Assembly: GCA_008016945.1 (NCBI GenBank)
Contig: SSGN01000192.1
Coordinates: 1 to 19,723 of the forward strand
DNA length: 19,723 nucleotides
Direction: 5' to 3'
Origin: Flavobacteriales bacterium
Lineage (GTDB): Bacteria; Bacteroidota; Bacteroidia; Flavobacteriales; PHOS-HE28
The translations under genes were made by a program, and so were the position numbers. The notes below the pieces were generated by a model. That model saw nothing but the letters and a program-made list of their open reading frames with translations, did not search any database and had not been told where the DNA came from. Below, piece after piece: positions 7,312 through 14,214 of this stretch. Every line of letters begins with the position of its first letter. The stretch's first letter is position 1.

Positions 7312-8484
7312 ATGGCACAGGCGCGCATCACGGTGAACGACACCCAGGACCGCATACAGCGGGGACATCCATGGATCTTCGCCAACCAGATCGTCAGGGA
7401 AGAAGGGACGTACGAGCCCGGCGACATCGTACAGGTGTTCGATGCGCGCAACCGACCATTGGGGCAAGGCTACATCAACCCGGCCTCGCTGATCAGGGTC
7501 CGCCTGCTCACCCCGCAGGTGGATGTACGCGTGAACAAGGAGTTCATCGCAGGGCGGGTCCAGCGTGCGTGGGAATACAGGCAGCGCATGGGGTATCGGG
7601 GATCGTGCCGGGTGGTGTTCGGCGATGCCGACTTCCTTCCGGGTCTGGTGGTGGATAAGTTCAACGATGTCCTATCCGTGCAGTTCCTCACCTTGGGCAT
7701 GGAGCGCTGGCGGGAGGTGGTGCTCGAAACCCTCGCCTCGGTCATCGGCGCCCAGGGCATATACCTGCGCAACGATGTGCCCATTCGGGAAAAGGAAGGG
7801 CTGTCGTTGGAGAAGGGCCCCCATGGCAAGGCCTTCAAGACCGACCTGCTGATCGACGAGAACGGATTGAAGCTGCATGTGGACGTGGCAGAAGGTCAGA
7901 AGACCGGTCACTTCCTGGACCAGGTGCAGAACCATGCGGCGATGCGGGGCATCAGCCAAGGCCAGCGCGTGTTGGACTGTTTCACCCATACCGGAGGCTT
8001 CGGGCTGCATGCGGCGTACTATGGGGCCAAGACGGTGCTGGGCCTGGACATCAGTGAGGATGCCGTGGCACAAGCCACGCGCAACGCGGAGGTCAACGGG
8101 CTGAAGGAGTGCCGCTTCGCTGTGGCCAATGTGTTCGACCACCTGACCGAGATGAGTCGAAAGGGTGAACAGTGGGATGTGATCGTGCTGGACCCACCGG
8201 CCTTCGCCAAGAGCCGTGGTGCCATCGACAACGCATACCGCGGGTACAAGGAGATCAATCTGCGGGCGTTGAAGTGCATCCCCAGTGGTGGTTTCCTGGT
8301 GACCTGTTCCTGTTCGCAACACATGACGCCGGACCTGTTCCGGAAGATGGTGGCCGAAGCCGCACGCGATGCAGGCCGCCGGTTGCGCGAGGTGTACTGC
8401 GGTGCCCAACCACCGGATCACCCGATCCTTTGGGGTGTGCCGGAGACGCACTACCTGAAGTGCTTGATGTTGGAGGTGGTCTGA
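7312..8484 (+). CDS. RlmI-type class I SAM-dependent 23S rRNA methyltransferase
   Basis: This 390-residue protein (RlmI is 396) matches the RlmI family in domain order. An N-terminal PUA domain occupies about 1-72 (GHPWIFANQIV, YEPGDIVQVFDARN), then a linker, then a Rossmann methyltransferase. Motif I is VLDCFTHTGGFGLHAA at 220-235, the acidic loop VLGLDIS is at 242-248, motif IV LDPPAFAKS at 293-301, and motif VI LVTCSCSQHM at 329-338 contains the cysteine expected of m5C enzymes. GYKEINLRAL at 311-320 and DHPI at 369-372 also match RlmI. RlmI methylates C1962 of 23S rRNA; orthology to that exact site is inferred, so I give no symbol. The gene is divergent from the ThrE-type gene, and comEC follows after 114 bases. 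Confidence 0.92.
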   Translation: MAQARITVNDTQDRIQRGHPWIFANQIVREEGTYEPGDIVQVFDARNRPLGQGYINPASLIRVRLLTPQVDVRVNKEFIAGRVQRAWEYRQRMGYRGSCRVVFGDADFLPGLVVDKFNDVLSVQFLTLGMERWREVVLETLASVIGAQGIYLRNDVPIREKEGLSLEKGPHGKAFKTDLLIDENGLKLHVDVAEGQKTGHFLDQVQNHAAMRGISQGQRVLDCFTHTGGFGLHAAYYGAKTVLGLDISEDAVAQATRNAEVNGLKECRFAVANVFDHLTEMSRKGEQWDVIVLDPPAFAKSRGAIDNAYRGYKEINLRALKCIPSGGFLVTCSCSQHMTPDLFRKMVAEAARDAGRRLREVYCGAQPPDHPILWGVPETHYLKCLMLEVV

Positions 8485-8598
8485 AGGCGGTCGGAGCAAC
8501 GTCCACCGGTCCATGGGCAGCCGTGGTCGTTCGGGCCTACCATGGGGTGGGGCTGATGTGGAATGTGCTACATTCAAGCTCCCAAGGTCAGTCGGCCC

Positions 8599-10725
8599 AT
8601 GATCCAAGGTGCGGTGGACCCATTGCGTGTCGTGGCAGGTGCGCCGATGCTACGGCTTGCACTACCGCTGATGTTGGGCATGGTGCTGGCGATGCGGTGG
8701 TCTCTACCGCTGGCGCCGGCATTAGCGGTGCTGGCACTGCTCTCCGTGGTGGCTTTCGCGGTGTTCGCACGCAGGCTTCCCTTTGCCACCCGTGGAGTTC
8801 GCGGCGCTGTCTCCATGGCCTGGTTCCTGGTGTTCGGGATCTGCTGGCAGGAGTTGCGCGATCCGCTCACGCAACCCACGCACGTGGCGGTGGATGGTGT
8901 CGATCGGCTGCCTCGGGTGCTTCGGGTCACCGCGGTGAACGGGATCAGTGACAAGGTGGTGCGGGCCGATGCGGACGTATTGGCCATGCTCCGCGATGGC
9001 GTGGTGTATACGCGCACCGGAGCGGTCATGCTCACACTATTGCGCAAGCCTGGCGAGGCCGATCCCGTGGCCGGTGATGAGTTGATGCTGCGGAGCGTCG
9101 TGTTGCCCATTACCCGTGTGGCCGACCCGGGCGGTTTCGATCGCGGTGCCTGGGCGGCGTCGCGTGGACTTCATCACGAGACATTCGCAGGCTCGGGCGA
9201 TTGGAGGATCATCGGTCATGGGTGGCAATGGACGGACCTGTTCGAGCCAACCCGTCAGCGGATCGCCACCTGGCTGGTCGAAAGTGGTCTGTCCTATCGC
9301 GAACGGGCCCTGGCCAAGGCATTGGTGCTTGGCCTCCGCGACGAATTGGACCACGAACAGAAGGACGCCTTCGTGAAGAGCGGCACGGTGCACATCCTTG
9401 CGGTGTCGGGGTCGCACGTCGGGTTCATCTATGCCATGTTACTGTTCTTGTTGGACTGGTGGGGTGGCGGAACGCCCGCTCGTGTCACCCGGGGGGGCTT
9501 GATCCTGTTGGCGCTCTGGGGCTACGCAGGGCTCACCGGAGCATGTCCGAGTGTCCTCCGGGCCACCATCATGTTCAGCCTGTTCACCCTCGCGAGCATG
9601 ACCGAGCGGCGCAACGAAGCGCTCAACAGCCTCTTCGCGGCGGCCTTGGTGTTGGTGCTGTGGGACCCGCACATGCTCGTTGAGGTCGGTTTCCTGCTAT
9701 CGTTCCTGGCGGTCTTGGGCATCATTCTCTTCTACGGCCCGTTGCTTCGGCTCTGGATGCCCGGTGGGCGGGCACTGGCTTACTGCTGGTCGCTGGTGGT
9801 GGTATCGCTGGCGGCACAAGTGTTCACCACGCCACTATCGTTGTACCTCTTCCAGGCCTTTCCGGTGTGGTTCTTGCCGGCGAACCTGGTGGTGGTGTTC
9901 GTTGCGGGCATGGCGGTCTGGGGTTCGGTGGCCTTGCTGGCTTTCTTCCGCATACCCCTCCTCGGCGGGCTCATCAGCTTCCTGCTCTCCTTGCTACTGG
10001 TGGTGGTGGATCGGGTCACCACCTTCTTTGCCGAGTTGCCCGGAGCGTATCCGGCCATCCGGGTCACGTGGTGGGACATGCTTCTCCTGTACGCCATGGT
10101 CGTGCTGCTCGCCATCTGGTCGTTCTGGCGTTGGAGACCGGCGCTGGGCGCCTCTGGAATTGCGCTGGTGATGCTCTTGTTGGGCTGGGGTGTTCAGGCC
10201 CGCCAACAGCAGGACAGGGTCACCTTCACGGTGTACGACGACCGCAAGGCGCTTCAGGTGTCCATGGTGGTCGGTCGCGAACTCACGGTGTTCACACCGG
10301 ACACGTCGCACCTACCTCCCTGGTTGCAGCAAAAGGTGGGCCGCCACATCCGCGCACGAGGCGTGGTGCGCCAGGGATCCATCGGCCCGGATGAACTCTA
10401 TGGTCACGTGGCCTCAACATTCGGGCAGACGTATTGTGGAGGGGGAAGTTGGTCCGCCCCAGGGATCAAGGTTCACTTCCACCACGGGGGGAGCGAAGTC
10501 GTGGTACGGCACGCGGCGGACGTTCTGGTGCTGCACGACCTTGCTTACCTCGGTGCCGCCGACCTGGAGGAACTGGCCGTTGGTCCGGGGCACGTGGTGC
10601 TCGCAGGAGGGCTGCCGTGGAAGCTGCGTAGGTTCGTGCAACGTTGGTGCGCCGAGAGGAACATCCACTGCCACGATGTACGCGATCAGGGAGCGTTCAT
10701 CGCGGAACGTCGGGTCGGATCCTGA
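8599..10725 (+). CDS. comEC: ComEC/Rec2 DNA-uptake channel protein without the metallo-beta-lactamase domain
   Basis: This 708-residue multi-pass membrane protein should form the inner-membrane channel for single-stranded DNA during natural transformation. An N-terminal DUF4131-like part (helices plus a soluble OB-like stretch, about 10-210) precedes the competence domain (about 225-515). The latter has ALVLGLRDELDHEQKDAF at 241-258, the signature HILAVSGSHVGF at 265-276, SVLRATIM at 318-325 and FLLSFLAVLGI at 365-375. The C-terminal 170 residues are soluble but lack the HxHxDH metal site of Bacillus or Gram-negative full-length ComEC, as is common in Bacteroidota. I chose ATG 8599; the frame also has an ATG at 8563, but a TACATTCA promoter-like octamer lies at 8569-8576. 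Its 3' end is 17 bases from the convergent hydrolase gene. No comEA or comF is in the window. Confidence 0.92.
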   Translation: MIQGAVDPLRVVAGAPMLRLALPLMLGMVLAMRWSLPLAPALAVLALLSVVAFAVFARRLPFATRGVRGAVSMAWFLVFGICWQELRDPLTQPTHVAVDGVDRLPRVLRVTAVNGISDKVVRADADVLAMLRDGVVYTRTGAVMLTLLRKPGEADPVAGDELMLRSVVLPITRVADPGGFDRGAWAASRGLHHETFAGSGDWRIIGHGWQWTDLFEPTRQRIATWLVESGLSYRERALAKALVLGLRDELDHEQKDAFVKSGTVHILAVSGSHVGFIYAMLLFLLDWWGGGTPARVTRGGLILLALWGYAGLTGACPSVLRATIMFSLFTLASMTERRNEALNSLFAAALVLVLWDPHMLVEVGFLLSFLAVLGIILFYGPLLRLWMPGGRALAYCWSLVVVSLAAQVFTTPLSLYLFQAFPVWFLPANLVVVFVAGMAVWGSVALLAFFRIPLLGGLISFLLSLLLVVVDRVTTFFAELPGAYPAIRVTWWDMLLLYAMVVLLAIWSFWRWRPALGASGIALVMLLLGWGVQARQQQDRVTFTVYDDRKALQVSMVVGRELTVFTPDTSHLPPWLQQKVGRHIRARGVVRQGSIGPDELYGHVASTFGQTYCGGGSWSAPGIKVHFHHGGSEVVVRHAADVLVLHDLAYLGAADLEELAVGPGHVVLAGGLPWKLRRFVQRWCAERNIHCHDVRDQGAFIAERRVGS

Positions 10726-10742
10726 AGCACCGGGGGCGAAGC

Positions 10743-11609
10743 TCAGCCCAGCGCGCTCAGGGGGAAGGTCTCCTTGAGCCGGATCCCCTTCTCGGTGCGC
10801 TCCACGGTGCAGCATTGGTGATGCGCATCATGCTCGAAGAAGAGCACGAACTTTTCATCGGCGGCCATCCCGAGGAAGTCCCTCTTCTCGGCCAGGGGGA
10901 GCAGGGGGCGTGTGTCATAGGCCATCACCCAGGGTAGGGGGATGTGATGGATGCTGGGCAACAGATCGGCCATGAAGGCAACGGTGCGGTCCTTGTAGCG
11001 CATGATCGGGATCATCATGGCATCGGTATGGCCGTTCACCAGGAACACGTCCATGTTGGGCAGCGCGTTGTGGAGGTACACGTTCTCCTCGGCGCTACGG
11101 CGGCCCACGTCAACGAACTTCAGTTGGCCGCTTTCCTGGATGGGCAGGATGTTCTCGCTGAGGAAGCTGGCCTTCTCGCGGGCATTGGGTGCGGTGGCCC
11201 ATCGCCAGTGGTGCGCGTTGCTCCAGAACGTGGCGTTCTTGAACGCGGGGGCGAAGCCGTCTCCATTCCGTACGATGCTGCCACCGCAGTGGTCGAAATG
11301 CAGGTGGGTGAGGAATACGTCGGTGATGTCGTCGCGCGAGAACCCGGCCTTCTTCAGCGAACCGTCCAAGCTGTCCGTTCCGTGCAGGTCGTAATGCCCG
11401 AAGAACTTGGCGTCCTGCTTATCGCCGATGCCGTTGTCGATCAGCATCAGCCGGTCGCCATCCTCCACCAACAGGCAGCGCATGGCCCAGGTGCACAGGT
11501 TGTTCGCATCGGGTGGGTGGTTCTTGCTCCAGAGGGTCTTGGGCACCACGCCGAACATGGCGCCGCCATCGAGTTTGAAGAGACCGGTATCGATCACGTG
11601 TAGCTGCAT
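10743..11609 (-). CDS. Metallo-beta-lactamase-fold hydrolase
   Basis: This 288-residue cytosolic protein (no signal peptide) has a complete dinuclear zinc site. THLHFDHCGG at 101-110 gives His102, His104, Asp106 and His107; His194 sits in NGHTDAM, Asp215 in FMADLLPS, and His260 in FFEHDAHH. The long loop between residues 20 and 50 and the HxHxDH spacing resemble MBL hydrolases related to N-acyl-homoserine lactonases and similar esterases or lactonases. Nothing fixes the substrate, so a quorum-quenching label would be unsupported. It is convergent with comEC and divergent from the Mur ligase gene. The 163-base spacer between its start and the ligase ATG holds two short palindromes. Confidence 0.88.
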   Translation of the reverse strand: MQLHVIDTGLFKLDGGAMFGVVPKTLWSKNHPPDANNLCTWAMRCLLVEDGDRLMLIDNGIGDKQDAKFFGHYDLHGTDSLDGSLKKAGFSRDDITDVFLTHLHFDHCGGSIVRNGDGFAPAFKNATFWSNAHHWRWATAPNAREKASFLSENILPIQESGQLKFVDVGRRSAEENVYLHNALPNMDVFLVNGHTDAMMIPIMRYKDRTVAFMADLLPSIHHIPLPWVMAYDTRPLLPLAEKRDFLGMAADEKFVLFFEHDAHHQCCTVERTEKGIRLKETFPLSALG

Positions 11610-11624
11610 GGGACCAATTTCGGA

Positions 11625-11679
11625 GATCCTTTCGAGGATCCCATCGATCCACGATCATTGGTTGATCCATTGTTCGTGG
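11625..11679. repeat. Inverted repeats in the divergent hydrolase/mpl spacer
   Basis: Two stem-loops lie side by side: GATCC-N6-GGATC at 11625-11640, and CCACGA at 11649-11654 paired with TCGTGG at 11674-11679. The stretch also holds five GATC tetramers in about 45 bases. It sits between two divergent genes, so an operator or leader hairpin is possible; no consensus is recognised. Confidence 0.35.
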
Positions 11680-11772
11680 TGCACCGGCAAGGAATAGCGA
11701 GGCCGTTGAATTTTGTACGCCCATGTCCATCCCGGTTCCGTTGAACGGAATGCGCACGTGAGCGATCGCACC

Positions 11773-13137
11773 ATGTCCGGTCAAGTCCATTTCATCGCCA
11801 TCGGCGGAAGCGCCATGCACAACCTGGCCATCGCACTGCACCAGCAAGGCTTCGAGGTGAGCGGGAGCGACGATGAGATCTTCGAGCCGAGCCGCAGCCG
11901 CCTGGAACGGCTGGGCCTGCTGCCCGACCGTTTGGGCTGGGACCCGCTCCGGATCCATGCGGGACTTTCGGCGGTGATCCTGGGCATGCATGCCAGACTG
12001 GACAATCCCGAGTTGAAACGTGCGCAGGAGCTGGGCATCCCGGTGTACAGCTACCCCTCGTATTTCTACGAACGCACCAAGGGCAAGACCCGTGTGGTGA
12101 TCGGCGGCAGCCATGGCAAGACCACCATCACCAGCATGATCGTGCATGTGCTGCGCCACGCCGGGGTGGAGTTCGATTACCTGGTGGGCGCCCAGCTCGA
12201 TGGCTTCGATTGCATGGTGAAGCTCGGTGAAAGGAGCAAGGTGGCCATCATCGAGGGCGATGAGTACCTGGCCTCCGCGTTGGAGCCGGTGCCCAAGTTC
12301 CACCTGTACAAGCCGAACATCGCACTGATCAGCGGCATCGCCTGGGACCACATCAACGTGTTCAAGACCTTCGAGGGCTACGTGGATCAGTTCCGGATGT
12401 TCATCGAAGCCATTGAACCGGGTGGCAAGCTCGTGTACTGCCGCGAGGACGAGGAGGTGCGGAGGATCGCGGAAGCGCCGGAGGTGGCTGCGCAACGGAT
12501 ACCGTACGGTGTGCCGGAGCACAGGATCGAGAACGGTATCACCATCCTGGGAACGCACCACGGCGAGGTGCCCTTGAAGGTCTTCGGTCAGCACAACCTG
12601 CAGAACCTGGAAGGCGCGCGCAAGGTGTGCCATCTGTTGGGCATCGGCGAGGCGGAGTTCAACGCGGCCATCGCGAGCTTCCACGGTGCCGCCAAGCGGC
12701 TGGAACGCATCGGCGGCAACGAGCTGCGCACGGTGTTCAAGGATTTCGCACACTCGCCGAGCAAGCTGAAGGCCACGGTGCAGGCCGTACGGGAACAGTT
12801 CCCCGACCGCCAGTTGGTGGCCTGCATGGAGCTGCACACGTACAGCAGCCTCAGCGAGGGGTTCCTGGACCAGTACGCCGGGAGCATGGATGCCGCGGAC
12901 CGTGCCATCGTGTTCTACGATCCGCACGCGGTGCAGCTCAAGCGTCTGCCCCCGATCCCCCCGGAGCGCATCCAACGCGCCTTCGCCCGTGCGGATGTGA
13001 AGGTGATGAACGATCCGATCGCCGTGATCGGTGCCGTGCGCGAGGAGCGCCAGGAGAAGGCCGTGCTGCTGATGATGAGCAGCGGCAACTTCGGGGGACT
13101 CGACCTTCAGGCGCTGTGCGAGGCGTTCATCGCATGA
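11773..13137 (+). CDS. mpl: Mpl-type Mur ligase (UDP-N-acetylmuramate:L-alanyl-gamma-D-glutamyl-meso-diaminopimelate ligase)
   Basis: This 454-residue protein has the length of E. coli Mpl (457) and the Mur ligase order. An N-terminal UDP-binding Rossmann part (VHFIAIGGSAMHNLA, 5-19) is followed by the ATP loop GSHGKTTITSM (112-122), IEGDEY, and ALISGIAWDHINVF in the central domain. FGQHNLQNLEGA and KDFAHSPSKLKAT in the C-terminal domain match the family's final motif. Mpl attaches recycled murein tripeptide to UDP-MurNAc, saving peptide from turned-over peptidoglycan. MurC is the alternative call; Mpl is favoured by the opening motif and by the Bacteroidota proteins I know with this N-terminus. 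I prefer ATG 11773; GTG 11758 and TTG 11713 are upstream options in frame. Its last 11 bases overlap the convergent DUF4199 gene. Confidence 0.88.
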   Translation: MSGQVHFIAIGGSAMHNLAIALHQQGFEVSGSDDEIFEPSRSRLERLGLLPDRLGWDPLRIHAGLSAVILGMHARLDNPELKRAQELGIPVYSYPSYFYERTKGKTRVVIGGSHGKTTITSMIVHVLRHAGVEFDYLVGAQLDGFDCMVKLGERSKVAIIEGDEYLASALEPVPKFHLYKPNIALISGIAWDHINVFKTFEGYVDQFRMFIEAIEPGGKLVYCREDEEVRRIAEAPEVAAQRIPYGVPEHRIENGITILGTHHGEVPLKVFGQHNLQNLEGARKVCHLLGIGEAEFNAAIASFHGAAKRLERIGGNELRTVFKDFAHSPSKLKATVQAVREQFPDRQLVACMELHTYSSLSEGFLDQYAGSMDAADRAIVFYDPHAVQLKRLPPIPPERIQRAFARADVKVMNDPIAVIGAVREERQEKAVLLMMSSGNFGGLDLQALCEAFIA

Positions 13138-13603
13138 ACTTCCGCAGCACCTTGTGGTGAAGCAGGCCCACGGCCAGCGCGTTGAAGGCCCCCACGATCA
13201 GCAAGGTGAAGAACGTCATGCTGGCGTAGTTGAAGGGCGTGAAGAACTTCTCCAACCGCGGTCGGATCACCGCTTCCGGCTGGCCGTCGGCGATGCCGCG
13301 TTCCACCATCTCGTTCACCCGCGCGGTGAAATGGCCCGGATCGATCAGGCGGTAATGCACCACGAGGAACAGGGAGAAGATCACCGCGTACACCGCGGCG
13401 CTCTTGAAGCCCTCGCGCATCAGGTCGGGGAAGGAGGTGCGGGCATCGCCCTGGAGCAGGCGTTGGCCGGTGAAGAACACGATGGTCACGATCGCGAGGA
13501 AATGCACGAGCATGAAGTCCGTGCCCTCGGGCGACCGCCCGGCGTAGTGCAGGCCGAGCCGTAGCGCGATCACCGCGGCGACACCGATAAGGGAGAGGTT
13601 CAT
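13127..13603 (-). CDS. DUF4199-like membrane protein
   Basis: This 158-residue protein has about four hydrophobic segments: roughly residues 1-20, 30-47, 68-87 and 127-150. The pattern, in particular a stretch of soluble sequence with NEMVERGIADGQPEAV and PFNYASMTFF before the final helix, is what I know from DUF4199 proteins in Bacteroidota. The function of this family is unknown. The gene overlaps the end of mpl by 11 bases in the convergent direction and is 63 bases downstream of the S23-type gene on the same strand. The family assignment rests on pattern memory, not a search. Confidence 0.72.
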   Translation of the reverse strand: MNLSLIGVAAVIALRLGLHYAGRSPEGTDFMLVHFLAIVTIVFFTGQRLLQGDARTSFPDLMREGFKSAAVYAVIFSLFLVVHYRLIDPGHFTARVNEMVERGIADGQPEAVIRPRLEKFFTPFNYASMTFFTLLIVGAFNALAVGLLHHKVLRKFMR

Positions 13604-13666
13604 GGGTTCTTTTTGCCTTGCACGAAGTTGCGGAAAGGCCGCTGTTCGCAGTTCATGGTCGGCCGT

Positions 13667-14089
13667 TCAGGATCGGTTGGTACCCCTGCGATCCGTCCCA
13701 AGCGAACGTGGCTTCGATCGGTCGATCGCTCCGTATTCACCGGGGTCTTCGATCATATCGGCCAAGAGTCGACCGACTTCTTCTGAAAGAGGGAGCATAG
13801 GTGCGATGTCCTTCCCGGTCACATGTTCACAAGCTACCGCATGGTCCAGCCAAACCTGGGTTTCGGCATTCTCTCCGTCAGAGTCGACCATTTTTGCGAT
13901 GAACGAAAGCGGGTAGCGGCGTTTCCGGTGACCCTCTGCCAGCTGGGCTGTAACGGAGCGCGAAGACCGCCGGATCTGGTCGGTGAGTGAGTAGGCCTCT
14001 TCCTTCGGGGATCGCTTGGACAGAACGAATACCATCCGCGACATTTCGAACGCTTTCTTGTAAGCGATCAGATCCTTGAAGGCTGCCAT
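13667..14089 (-). CDS. Four-helix-bundle protein (S23 / 23S rRNA intervening-sequence protein family)
   Basis: This 140-residue, helix-rich protein matches the S23/IVP four-helix-bundle family: FKDLIAYKKAFEMSRMVF at 4-21, the basic DQIRRSSRSVTAQLAEG segment (about 36-52) and the NAETQVWLDHA stretch near 75. The first members were found encoded in insertions within 23S rRNA genes, but free-standing copies are frequent in Bacteroidota and their role is unknown. The ATG at 14089 gives the normal family N-terminus; the frame extends 33 codons further up but that part runs into a tandem repeat and is not conserved-looking. The last 25 residues (charged, Arg/Ser/Gly-rich) are longer than usual for the family. 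It lies between rho and the DUF4199 gene. Confidence 0.82.
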   Translation of the reverse strand: MAAFKDLIAYKKAFEMSRMVFVLSKRSPKEEAYSLTDQIRRSSRSVTAQLAEGHRKRRYPLSFIAKMVDSDGENAETQVWLDHAVACEHVTGKDIAPMLPLSEEVGRLLADMIEDPGEYGAIDRSKPRSLGTDRRGTNRS

Positions 14090-14165
14090 GTTCCTTGGTT
14101 TAATTGATGACATCCTGAACGAGCAAGAACTCAAGAACCAAAGCACACGGCTACGACGCTCCGCA

Positions 14166-14214
14166 ACTGCCAACTGCCCACTGCCCACTGCCCACTGCCC
14201 ACTGCCTACTACCC
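14166..14214. repeat. Heptamer tandem repeat ACTGCCC (seven units)
   Basis: Seven consecutive 7-base units occupy this stretch: ACTGCCA, four times ACTGCCC, then ACTGCCT and ACTACCC. The last unit carries the reverse complement of the rho stop codon (TAG at 14209-14211 on the minus strand), so the array starts exactly at the rho 3' end and fills part of the gap to the S23-type gene. No hairpin or promoter is evident in it. Confidence 0.85.

Noticed and set aside
10743..11609. Calling the metallo-beta-lactamase-fold protein an AHL lactonase or antibiotic beta-lactamase
   Set aside because: The zinc ligands are shared by the whole superfamily, there is no signal peptide, and no quorum-sensing or resistance genes are nearby.
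11419..12975. A 518-codon minus-strand open frame opposite mpl and across the hydrolase start
   Set aside because: Shadow of mpl and of the start of the metallo-beta-lactamase gene; composition is His- and Gln-rich without domains.
14090..14188. N-terminal extension of the S23-type protein to 14188
   Set aside because: The extra 33 codons begin within the heptamer repeat and do not resemble the family; ATG 14089 fits.
14166..14214. A CRISPR array
   Set aside because: Units are 7 bases with no spacers between them and no cas genes in the window; it is a simple tandem repeat.
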